Positions 23,902 through 32,107 of a DNA stretch of 64,000 bases are shown in pieces. Each line of letters starts with the position of its first letter. Position 1 is the first letter of the stretch. This DNA comes from UBA5859 sp041940025 (GTDB lineage Bacteria > Pseudomonadota > Gammaproteobacteria > UBA5859), in the NCBI GenBank assembly GCA_041940025.1, contig JBGTSY010000011.1, positions 18,360-82,359 of the forward strand, given 5' to 3'. Below the pieces are notes generated by a model. That model saw only the letters and a list, made by a program, of their open reading frames with translations, was not told the origin of the DNA and made no database searches. Both the position numbers and the translations under genes were made by a program.

Positions 23902-25182
23902 CTAGGCTACTCTCGAAGAAGTCGGGATCTCACTAAATGGAATGCCTTTATCTACACGCTGTTCTGAAGGCAAGCCTAGCATGCGCTCACCAATAATATT
24001 TCGCTGAATTTCATCGGTACCACCGGCAATTCGAATGGCAGGAATGCCTAAGTAGAGTTGCTGAAATGTACCATGGGCAAATGCATTTTCATCCACTAAC
24101 GCACCCATGGGGCCCTGTACCTCCATACAGAAGGCAGCCATCTCTTGCATCAACAGCCCAATTGAGAGTTTCAATGTGGAACCCTCTACCCCCGGCACAC
24201 CGCCTTTCGCTAACCCAGACATCAAGCGATTTCCGGTGAGCTCTAAGGCTTTCAAACGGCTGTAATAACCTGCAATACGCTGCCTACTGGCTGAATCATA
24301 TAAGGCCAGTTGCCCGTTCACGTGGTAGGTCTCCAAGATCTTAACCAGATTCCTAATCAAGCCCACTCCACCAAACATGCCGAATCCACCGCCGATCCCC
24401 ATTCTTTCATTCATAAGAGTGGTGAGCGCCACCGCCCAGCCATTGCCCACTTGATCTAATCGATTGGAATCTGGGATGCGCACATCGGTCATGAAGACTT
24501 CATTAAAGTTTGCTCCTCCGGTGATTTGCTTAATCGGTCGAACTTCTATGCCTGGACTATTCATATCCACCAAGAAATAAGTCATACCCTTATGTTTTGG
24601 TACGGAGGGATCTGTACGAGTGACTAAAATACCCCAATCCGAATAGTGAGCGCCCGAGTTCCAAACCTTCTGGCCATTAACAATCCAGTCATCGCCATCT
24701 TTCACAGCCGAGGTTCGCAAACCCGCCAGGTCCGAGCCGGCCGCAGGCTCACTAAAAAGCTGACACCAAATATCTTCTCCTCGCAATATTCGTGGCAGGA
24801 ATTTTTCTCTTTGAGCCTCGGTACCATGTACTTGAATTGTGGGCCCAGCCAATCCGATACCCAACATAAAAACACTGGTATTCGGCACTTTAAATTTAGC
24901 TTCTTCTTGAGAGAAAATAATGTTTTCTAGAATACTACCTCCCCGTCCACCATACTGCTTAGGCCAAGTGACGCAGGCCCAACCTGCATCTGCTTTAGTC
25001 TGTTGCCATTCCCTGGCGGCAGTCACTATCTGCGTGAACTGCTCGTCAGAGCCTTCCTCTTCGAACATTGACATCAAGCCTTCTTCATCTGCTGTGATGT
25101 CTTTCTCCTCTGCATGTTTGGATAAAAAGGCTCGTACTTCTTTGCGGATTTCGGCTTCCTGCGGGCTATCGTTAAAATCCAT
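23902..25182 (-). CDS. Acyl-CoA dehydrogenase family protein
   Basis: 426 residues with the full ACAD fold: N-terminal helical domain, FAD-binding beta domain (CQLFSEPAAGSDLAGLRTSA; WIVNGQKVWNSGAHYSDW) and C-terminal helices (IAGGTDEIQRNIIGERMLGLP). The Glu of the usual YEGT motif is absent (IAGGTDE); the base may be the Glu of LMNERMGIG, as in isovaleryl- and long-chain-type enzymes. Oxidises an acyl-CoA with electron transfer to ETF. Convergent with the MaoC pair, which could act on its product. Substrate unknown. Confidence 0.9.
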   Translation of the reverse strand: MDFNDSPQEAEIRKEVRAFLSKHAEEKDITADEEGLMSMFEEEGSDEQFTQIVTAAREWQQTKADAGWACVTWPKQYGGRGGSILENIIFSQEEAKFKVPNTSVFMLGIGLAGPTIQVHGTEAQREKFLPRILRGEDIWCQLFSEPAAGSDLAGLRTSAVKDGDDWIVNGQKVWNSGAHYSDWGILVTRTDPSVPKHKGMTYFLVDMNSPGIEVRPIKQITGGANFNEVFMTDVRIPDSNRLDQVGNGWAVALTTLMNERMGIGGGFGMFGGVGLIRNLVKILETYHVNGQLALYDSASRQRIAGYYSRLKALELTGNRLMSGLAKGGVPGVEGSTLKLSIGLLMQEMAAFCMEVQGPMGALVDENAFAHGTFQQLYLGIPAIRIAGGTDEIQRNIIGERMLGLPSEQRVDKGIPFSEIPTSSRVA

Positions 25183-25590
25183 ACTCTTGTGCTCCCCTGG
25201 GTGGTGTTGTGCTTGCTCGTTTCAACGCTTCAAGTGTTTCGTTGCTGTCAATTATTATTAATATTAAACCAGTAGTCTATTTAGGTTGTGGATGGACTAC
25301 AAGTTCTTATCTCAGTGCTAACTTGGTTTCGAACTATTTAAACTTTTATCGAGTATTGAGAAGGGAGAATCGCTTTCTTAAGTTAAATTAATAACCATGT
25401 ATATGCAATTGAATTAAATTCAATTTATACGTTTAATTAATCTAGTTAATTAAATGATAAATTGCTTTGAATGTGGCATCAATTAACAGTACATTGAGCA
25501 TGCTGTGTCGGCGACACACTATTCGCTATAGCGCAAATCGCCGAGTGACAGATTGACAGTGTACAGTTCAAAAAACTGGGGGAACTATCT
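25183..25590. other. Intergenic region between divergent genes
   Basis: About 400 bp, AT-rich, holding the promoters of the acyl-CoA dehydrogenase (minus) and the protease (plus). No gene or RNA recognised. Confidence 0.45.
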
Positions 25591-27099
25591 GTGAAACAAA
25601 TGAAAATAAAATTAACTGTTTTTTGCATTAGCATTGCATGTCTTAGCATCGGCGTTGGCCATGCAAACGATCGATACATAGTAAAATTTAAAGAACACCG
25701 TGTGAATGAAGGCCGTGCCATACTGGCATTAGAGGGGTTGCGGGAGATCAAAACCTTAAGATCTGGCGATACTATCGTCACCAAGTTAGACAGACGATCC
25801 CTGGCGCGATTAAACAGAGTGGCTGCGATTGACTATATAGAACCAGACGCCAAGCGCTATCCCCAGTCGGTGGGAGAAATCACCCCCTATGGGATCCATA
25901 TGGTCAATGCACCTGCACTTTCCGATTCGGCAGCGGCTGCTCGTACTGTCTGTATTATTGACTCTGGCTACCGCATCGATCACGAAGATCTCCCCGCTGG
26001 AGCCAATGTGACCGCCTCTGCTGACGGCGGCGCTGGAGATGCTTTCACGACGCTAAATTCTCATGGCACCCATGTGGCAGGCACCATCGCCGCCCTATCA
26101 AATGGCCTGGGAGTGTTGGGCGTGCTGCCCAGCGATCTCATCAATCTGCATATCGTCAGAGTGTTTAACGATGCGGGTAATTTTGCATACGCCTCGGATC
26201 TTGTAGGTGCCCTAGATGACTGCATAGACAACGGTGCCAATGTGATCAACATGAGCCTCGGCGGACCCTTATTTTCAATTACCGAATTGAGAGCATTTAG
26301 AGAGGCAGAACGATCTAATGTCTTGTCTATTGCGGCTGCGGGCAACGATGGATCTCGTGCCCGAAGTTACCCTGCGTCTTACTCGTCAGTGATATCAGTG
26401 GCAGCAGTGGATTCAGCCAAACAGCATGCTGAATTTTCGCAACGAAATCGTCGTGTCGAGCTGGCTGCACCTGGTGTCGCCATTCGCTCTACCGTCGTGC
26501 CTGGTACTGGATTTGAAGAGAGTTTGCAGGTGGACAGCAGCGCCTATGAGGCGGCGGCGTTAATCGGATCCACTTCAGGAACCGGCTCCGGACCCTTGGT
26601 GGATTGCGGTCTTGGCGATGCGCCCTGCCCCGGAGGATCAGGTCAAGTCTGCTTAATCGAAAGGGGCGGGATCTCTTTTGCTGACAAAGTGAATCACTGC
26701 GCCGCAGGCGGTGGAGTGGCTGCTGTGATCTACAACGATAGCGAAGGACTCTTTGTGGGAACCTTAGGTGGGATCGCCACCACTATTCCCTCGGTTTCCA
26801 TTTCTGGTGACGCCGGATCCACTCTTCTCACTTCAGAAATAGGTGAAACCGCTAGTGTCACTACCCTGGCCGGCGGCCACTACGCCTACTTTGACGGTAC
26901 CTCCATGGCCACGCCCCATGTGGCGGGTGTCGCGGCGTTAGTGTGGAGTCATCATCTTTCATGTGGTGCATCTGACATTCGACGTGCGCTCATTGAGACT
27001 GCGGAAGATATCGATTCTCCAGGTAAAGACAAACAAACAGGCTACGGACTGGTCAATGCATTAGAAGCGAAAACATATCTAGATGATAACGGTTGCTAA
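25591..27099 (+). CDS. Secreted subtilisin-like serine protease (S8) with PA-domain insertion
   Basis: Start GTG25591 is chosen because GGGGGA lies 7 bases upstream; ATG25600 would be too far. 502 residues: signal peptide (KLTVFCISIACLSIGVGHA), an I9-type propeptide (RYIVKFKEHR...VTKLDRRSL..LNRVAAIDYIEPD), then the S8 domain. The catalytic triad is Asp124 (IIDSGY), His158 (SHGTHVAG) and Ser438 (GTSMATPHVAG). A protease-associated domain (about 305-410, GQVCLIERGGISFADKV, GGVAAVIYND) is inserted before the Ser. An extracellular nutrient protease. Followed by its own terminator. Confidence 0.92.
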   Translation: MKQMKIKLTVFCISIACLSIGVGHANDRYIVKFKEHRVNEGRAILALEGLREIKTLRSGDTIVTKLDRRSLARLNRVAAIDYIEPDAKRYPQSVGEITPYGIHMVNAPALSDSAAAARTVCIIDSGYRIDHEDLPAGANVTASADGGAGDAFTTLNSHGTHVAGTIAALSNGLGVLGVLPSDLINLHIVRVFNDAGNFAYASDLVGALDDCIDNGANVINMSLGGPLFSITELRAFREAERSNVLSIAAAGNDGSRARSYPASYSSVISVAAVDSAKQHAEFSQRNRRVELAAPGVAIRSTVVPGTGFEESLQVDSSAYEAAALIGSTSGTGSGPLVDCGLGDAPCPGGSGQVCLIERGGISFADKVNHCAAGGGVAAVIYNDSEGLFVGTLGGIATTIPSVSISGDAGSTLLTSEIGETASVTTLAGGHYAYFDGTSMATPHVAGVAALVWSHHLSCGASDIRRALIETAEDIDSPGKDKQTGYGLVNALEAKTYLDDNGC

Positions 27100-27112
27100 A
27101 GTAAACCCAATC

Positions 27113-27149
27113 AAAAGGCGTGATATCGATAGATTTCACGCCTTTTTTA
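27113..27149 (+). terminator. Intrinsic terminator of the protease gene
   Basis: AAAGGCGTGA / TCACGCCTTT stem around a loop of about 12 nt, then TTTT. 14 bp after the stop codon. Confidence 0.85.
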
Positions 27150-27219
27150 TCGTCCAATTTTTTTCACAATGGCCTTATAATTCAGTTCTCTATACAGACA
27201 AAAAAAGCGACGATTCAAA

Positions 27220-28410
27220 ATGGGCACACAACACTCTCTACTGACTGACTCTCACTGGAACGACATCCTCCGTCTCTCACAACAGATTAGTTCAGAGGAG
27301 ATGTTGATATACCAAACCGCTAAACGATTTGCTGAAGAAAAGTTAATGCCGCGTATTCTCGAAGCCAGTAGAGAGGAACATTTCGATCCGGCCATTATGC
27401 TAGAAATGGGTGAATTGGGACTACTTGGCCTCACCATTAAAGGGTACGGGTGTGCGGGGGCCTCCTACGTCTCCTATGGTTTAGCCGCACGAGCTATCGA
27501 AGCCGTAGACAGTAGTTACCGTTCAGCACTGAGTGTGCAGTCTAGTTTAGTGATGTATCCGATCCATGCGTTTGGAAGCGACACACAAAAAAACCATTAC
27601 CTGCCAAAATTAGCCTCAGGGGAATTCATCGGTTGTTTTGGACTCACTGAGCCTAACAGTGGCTCGGATCCTTCCAGTATGCAAACCAAGGCCAAAAAAA
27701 CGGAGCAAGGATATCTGTTGACGGGTCAAAAAATGTGGATCACCTCCGCACCATTGGCAGATCTATTTATTATCTGGGCAAAAGATGACTCTGATTTAAT
27801 TCGAGGATTTTTGGTGGACAAAGGAACGCCAGGCTTAGAGGTACGTACGATTAAAAACAAATTATCTCTAAGGGCATCCTGCACGGGTGAGATCACCTTA
27901 GATAGTGTGTTTGTGTCTGACGAGCAGGTGTTGGGTAACGTTACCGGCTTAAAAGGTCCCTTTAGCTGCCTCAACCGTGCACGATATGGCATTGCCTGGG
28001 GTGCGTTGGGTGCGGCGGAATTTTGTTGGCACGCTGCCCGAGAATATACAATGCAACGCTATCAATTTGGTAAGCCGCTCGCGCAAACACAATTAATACA
28101 AAAAAAATTAGCCGACATGCAAACTGAAATCTCAATAGGACTACAGGCGGCGCTCCGGGTGGGACAACTCATGGACGAGGATAAATTTACACCTGAAATG
28201 ATTTCCCTGATCAAGAGAAATGCCTGTGGTAAAGCGTTGGCCATTGCAAGAGAAGCTAGGGATATGCACGGTGCCAACGGAGTGGCTGACGAGTACCATA
28301 TCATGAGACATATGTCGAACCTGGAAGCGGTCAACACATATGAAGGAACCCACGACATTCACGCATTGATATTAGGGCGTGGACAAACAGGATTAAACGC
28401 CTTCTCCTAA
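27220..28410 (+). CDS. gcdH: Glutaryl-CoA dehydrogenase
   Basis: 396 residues with the signature of the decarboxylating glutaryl-CoA dehydrogenase branch of ACADs: FGLTEPNSGSDPSSM, ITSAPLADLFIIWAKDD, NCLS-like region GPFSCLNRARYGIAWG, QRYQFGKPLAQTQLIQKKLADM. The C-terminus is RDMHGANGVADEYHIMRH..NLEAVNTYEGTHDIHALILGRGQTG, with the catalytic Glu in YEGT. Converts glutaryl-CoA to crotonyl-CoA in lysine, tryptophan or aromatic breakdown. Length normal. No adjacent LysR regulator or CoA-transferase. Confidence 0.92.
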   Translation: MGTQHSLLTDSHWNDILRLSQQISSEEMLIYQTAKRFAEEKLMPRILEASREEHFDPAIMLEMGELGLLGLTIKGYGCAGASYVSYGLAARAIEAVDSSYRSALSVQSSLVMYPIHAFGSDTQKNHYLPKLASGEFIGCFGLTEPNSGSDPSSMQTKAKKTEQGYLLTGQKMWITSAPLADLFIIWAKDDSDLIRGFLVDKGTPGLEVRTIKNKLSLRASCTGEITLDSVFVSDEQVLGNVTGLKGPFSCLNRARYGIAWGALGAAEFCWHAAREYTMQRYQFGKPLAQTQLIQKKLADMQTEISIGLQAALRVGQLMDEDKFTPEMISLIKRNACGKALAIAREARDMHGANGVADEYHIMRHMSNLEAVNTYEGTHDIHALILGRGQTGLNAFS

Positions 28411-28423
28411 TTTGAAATCTTCT

Positions 28424-30187
28424 TCATTCGCTATTGACAAAAAACCAATACAAAATCGTTAATTGACTCAGCAACAATAATAAACTCACCGTCTGCCAGA
28501 AACGTACAGGATTTCGCTCAATTAAAGGCTGCCGGCTTTTGCTTAAAAATGTTTGCTTCGGATGACGCAAATCGTGAAGGAATTCAGATAAGGAATGATA
28601 TCTCTCATTTTTATCAATACTTAAGGCTTTTTCCAATGTTCTGTCCAACCATTCTGGTACCAGAGAATTGAATTGGGTGCTGGATTGATAATTCAACAGG
28701 CGATAATCCTTAGCTGAATGACACTGACTCAGCTTGCCTTCATAAGGTTTTTTCCCGGTGAATAACTCGTAGGCAATCACGGCGATTGAGAAGAGATCCG
28801 ATTCAACGGTGGCGTCGGCACCTAACATCACCTCGGGGGCACTGTACTCGGCAGTGCCCAAAATCTTATCTCTTGCAATCGGCGTGTCAATTTCGTCAAT
28901 GCCGGCGATGTAGACGGAACCAAAATCAATAATTTTAATCTGTCTGTCATCGTTAATCATAATATTCCCCGGTTTTAAGTCTTGATGTATCACTTCTCTA
29001 CGATGAAACGCTCGTACGCCCTTTGAAATTTGGTCCACAATGTCAATAGTCTGCTGAATGTGGCTCGGTTGATTGTGAGTGGATATCCACTGTTCTAGCG
29101 TTTGTCCTTCTACAAGTTCAGTCAAACTATACATGAACTTTCTTGGTCTAATAGGCGCAATTACCTTGACCACATAATCACTCTGTATGCGACTGCCGAT
29201 CCACTCTTCCATTACAAAGCGTTCAATATAAGCAGGATCATCTTCATAGTTCGCCGACGGTGTTTTCATGACATATTTTATGGTGGTGTCAATATCCTCA
29301 ACGACATATAGCTGGCTACGGGAGCTGGCATGTATTTCTCGCAGAATACGGAAACCATCTAGAGACAGACCGCTTTTTAAAAAGGGCGGAAAAGGCAAGT
29401 CTGCCAGACGTTTGACCACATCATCTGAAGACTCTTCTGGTAGCGCAATCACTTTAATAATCTGACAACTCAGATTGTCGTGACTACCGTTGTCATACGC
29501 TTCACGAACGATTTGTTCACACTTTGCAGATAGCGCTCCATCTGTTTGAGTGATTACGTGTTGAATGTGCTTTGCGCTCACCCAATCGTGAATACCATCA
29601 GAGCTACAAAAATAGATATCACCCGAGCGCACGTCCAGAGCCCGATAGTCCACATCCAACAATAAGCCGATACCCATCGCTCTTGCTAAGTAGGCTTTGC
29701 TACGGCCGATTTTGGCAACGTGATCGTTAGTCAGTTGTTCCCACTCACCATCACGCACTCGACAAATGCGGGTGTCACCTACGTGGAAGACATGTACTGT
29801 GCGTGATTTTAGAACTAAGGCGCTAAAGGTGGTGATATAGCCTTTGTCCTCTTGAATATGATGTTGACCTTGGGAATAGAGCCAACGATTTAACGCGGCC
29901 AATATTTTATGTACTGAGGTTTTAACTGTCCAGGAATCCGGTGTGGAGTAGTAGTCCGACAAAAAACTACGCACGGAAATCTCGCTCGCTTCTTTTCCCT
30001 CCTCAGCACTACTCACACCATCAGCGATGGCAACGGCGATACCTTTAGTAGTGAGTAGCGCGCCCTCCGGAATCACATAACCCAGACAATCTTCGTTTAG
30101 TGCTTTTTGTCCGCGATCTGAAAATTGCCCAATATGAACGTCTAGCTTGGTACTGAGATGGTCAATACCCATATCATCACTGTCCAA
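28424..30187 (-). CDS. Bifunctional PP2C phosphatase / Ser-Thr protein kinase fusion
   Basis: 587 residues in three parts. A PP2C phosphatase (about 10-250) has NEDCLGYV, AIADGVSS, FHVGDTRICR, CSSDGIHDW and SHDNLSCQII metal motifs. A eukaryotic-type kinase (about 275-540) has YVMKTP (ATP Lys), VIHQDLKPGNIMI (catalytic loop), IIDFGSVY (DFG) and GTAEYSAPEVMLG. The C-terminus is a membrane anchor (TVSLLLLLSQLTILYWFF). It lies 17 bp behind the nitrate transporter. The same fusion sits between nasA and nirB in Pseudomonas aeruginosa (PA1782, from memory), so a role in nitrate assimilation control is likely, though targets are unknown. Confidence 0.93.
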   Translation of the reverse strand: MDSDDMGIDHLSTKLDVHIGQFSDRGQKALNEDCLGYVIPEGALLTTKGIAVAIADGVSSAEEGKEASEISVRSFLSDYYSTPDSWTVKTSVHKILAALNRWLYSQGQHHIQEDKGYITTFSALVLKSRTVHVFHVGDTRICRVRDGEWEQLTNDHVAKIGRSKAYLARAMGIGLLLDVDYRALDVRSGDIYFCSSDGIHDWVSAKHIQHVITQTDGALSAKCEQIVREAYDNGSHDNLSCQIIKVIALPEESSDDVVKRLADLPFPPFLKSGLSLDGFRILREIHASSRSQLYVVEDIDTTIKYVMKTPSANYEDDPAYIERFVMEEWIGSRIQSDYVVKVIAPIRPRKFMYSLTELVEGQTLEQWISTHNQPSHIQQTIDIVDQISKGVRAFHRREVIHQDLKPGNIMINDDRQIKIIDFGSVYIAGIDEIDTPIARDKILGTAEYSAPEVMLGADATVESDLFSIAVIAYELFTGKKPYEGKLSQCHSAKDYRLLNYQSSTQFNSLVPEWLDRTLEKALSIDKNERYHSLSEFLHDLRHPKQTFLSKSRQPLIERNPVRFWQTVSLLLLLSQLTILYWFFVNSE

Positions 30188-30204
30188 TGCGGTGCTCAGT
30201 TCAC

Positions 30205-31677
30205 TTATCCTACATCGATAAGTTGCACACTGCCATCGGGTAATACTTCAGCCATTTTACCTCGTGGTTCAACGAGGAACTGTACAGCGATCAGTACGAA
30301 CAGCGCCGAGCCGCCAATAATCATAAAAAAAGTACTGTACTCGACAAAGGTGAGTACGGTGAGAAAAATCACTGCGCCCACATTACCATACGCACCTACC
30401 ATACCCGCAATTTGCCCAGTCATACGCCTTTTCACCAGCGGTACCACCGCAAACACTGCGCCTTCTCCAGCTTGCACGAAAAAAGAGCAAAGCATGGTAG
30501 CTAACACTGCAAAAACCATAGGCCAACCACTGTTGATTTGGCTCAGAATCATATAGCCGATAGACAAACCCAATATCAAAATCGTTAGACTTTTTCGTCG
30601 ACCGAACGTATCGCTAAACCAACCACCACTTGGACGCGCTACTAGATTCATAAAAGCAAAACCCGAGGCCAACAAGCCCGCTTTGACTGGATCCAGATCT
30701 GAATAGGTTTCCAAAAAGAAGAGTGGCAACATGGAAACCACTGCCAACTCTGAACCAAAAGTCACTAAATAAGCCAAATCAAGGATAGCTACCTGCTTAA
30801 ACTGATAGCGGTGTATTTCTTCCACCGGGCGTTTAAAAATATCTTTATTAACACGATAGATGTTATACACCTGAAAAATGAACAAAACTGCCAACGCCAT
30901 ATAAATGGCGTAACAGATTTCGATTGAGAGCAAACCAATATTAGATGGTGAAAGTTTCCACGTTAATATCGAGAGTGCGAGATACATCGGCAGATTCATC
31001 AGAATATAGAAATAAAAATCCTTAACACTCGAGACTTCTAATCCACCGTGCTTCTTCGGCTTAAAATAGGTTGACCCTTTGGGTGTATCTCTTGCCACAA
31101 GAAAATAGATAATGCCGTAGGAAAAGATAATTGCCGCGGTACAATAGAGGGCATATCGCCATCCGTCATCGCCACCGAACCAATAGGCAAGGGTGGGCAA
31201 GGTCATTGCCGCGGCAGCGGAGCCAAAATTTCCCCAACCGCCATAGATCCCTTCTGCTATGCCTACCTGTTTGGCAGGGAACCACTCCCCCACCATGCGA
31301 ATACCAATAACAAATCCAGCGCCCGACACACCGAGTAAAAAACGAAATAGGGCAATCTGATCGAAACTTTGCGCACTGGCAAACCCGACACAGATCACGG
31401 ATGAGAGAATAAGAAGGGATGAATAGACTCGTCGCGGTCCATACAGATCCACCATGATACCTACGATAATACGCGCCGGAATGGTCAGCGCCACATTTAG
31501 GATCATCAACCCCTTCACCTGTTCACTACTCAGTTGCAACGATTCCTGAATCATTACTAACAGCGGAGCATGATTGAACCAAACCACAAAAGAGAGAAAG
31601 AAGGCAAACCAGGTGAAGTGGAGCATTCTTATTTTAGGATCACGTACTGCCAGTAGATTTAATTTTTCTGTACTCAT
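30205..31677 (-). CDS. nasA: Nitrate/nitrite transporter, NarK/NasA family
   Basis: 490 residues, 12 membrane helices, major facilitator NNP family. Motifs: FFLSFVVWFNHAPLL, MILNVALTIPARIIVGIMVDLYGPRRVY, GVSGAGFVIGIRMVGEWFP, the nitrate signature GIAEGIYGGWGNFGSAAAA, and FAFMNLVARPSGGWFSDTFGRRK with a Gly-rich second signature. A central hydrophilic loop and 490 residues are usual for assimilatory NasA-type carriers. First gene of the minus-strand operon with the kinase/phosphatase. Preceded by a sigma-54 promoter, which favours nasA over narK; the name is partly inference. Confidence 0.88.
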   Translation of the reverse strand: MSTEKLNLLAVRDPKIRMLHFTWFAFFLSFVVWFNHAPLLVMIQESLQLSSEQVKGLMILNVALTIPARIIVGIMVDLYGPRRVYSSLLILSSVICVGFASAQSFDQIALFRFLLGVSGAGFVIGIRMVGEWFPAKQVGIAEGIYGGWGNFGSAAAAMTLPTLAYWFGGDDGWRYALYCTAAIIFSYGIIYFLVARDTPKGSTYFKPKKHGGLEVSSVKDFYFYILMNLPMYLALSILTWKLSPSNIGLLSIEICYAIYMALAVLFIFQVYNIYRVNKDIFKRPVEEIHRYQFKQVAILDLAYLVTFGSELAVVSMLPLFFLETYSDLDPVKAGLLASGFAFMNLVARPSGGWFSDTFGRRKSLTILILGLSIGYMILSQINSGWPMVFAVLATMLCSFFVQAGEGAVFAVVPLVKRRMTGQIAGMVGAYGNVGAVIFLTVLTFVEYSTFFMIIGGSALFVLIAVQFLVEPRGKMAEVLPDGSVQLIDVG

Positions 31678-31734
31678 TTGTTTTCCTTGATAGACGTCTT
31701 GTCTACAGAGAGATAAAAAAGTTTCGCGCCTCAG

Positions 31735-31750
31735 AGCAATCCATATGCCA
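31735..31750 (-). promoter_or_regulatory. Sigma-54 (-24/-12) promoter for the nitrate transporter
   Basis: On the minus strand the sequence is TGGCATATGGATTGCT: GG and GC correctly spaced, one or two differences from TGGCACG-N4-TTGCT. The predicted start of transcription is about 45 bp before the nasA ATG. Confidence 0.78.
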
Positions 31751-31870
31751 TTCTATATTCGGTGTGAGAACCAGATGGGTTATCAACCAATTAACAACAG
31801 CTTAGCGTCACATAGAACACATTTTTGCTGGCAACTCAGTGCGCACGTGGGGTGAGTAACTGGCCTGCTA

Positions 31871-31919
31871 CGCACCATCATGAAGCCCTGGTGTGAGCGG
31901 GGCCCTGAATTGGTGCGAT
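31871..31919. promoter_or_regulatory. Possible NtrC-type half sites in the divergent nas/nir region
   Basis: GCACCA (31871) and TGGTGT (31889) form an inverted pair, and another TGGTGC half site lies near 31911. The half sequences match NtrC (TGCACC/GGTGCA), but the spacing is longer than the classical 17-bp dyad. They sit 70-120 bp upstream of the plus-strand sigma-54 promoter, where an enhancer would be. Tentative. Confidence 0.3.
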
Positions 31920-31990
31920 ACGGTCCAGTCACTCTCCGGCTTATGGATTTTTATCCCATTAAAAACAATCAGTTAATCGTCATAGCATAG

Positions 31991-32006
31991 TGGCATAGCT
32001 ATTGCT
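31991..32006 (+). promoter_or_regulatory. Sigma-54 (-24/-12) promoter for nirBD-narGHJI-ppiC
   Basis: TGGCATAGCTATTGCT matches the consensus TGGCACG-N4-TTGCT with GG/GC at correct spacing. It lies 102 bp upstream of nirB, and transcription is expected to begin near 32018. Confidence 0.8.
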
Positions 32007-32107
32007 CATAGGCGCTCAAGAGCAGCACTGATGGATTGCGAACTGTCTGCATCGTAGAAAGTTTGTGGATCTCATCCTTTAAATTGAACTGAGTAAATGA
32101 GGTAACT

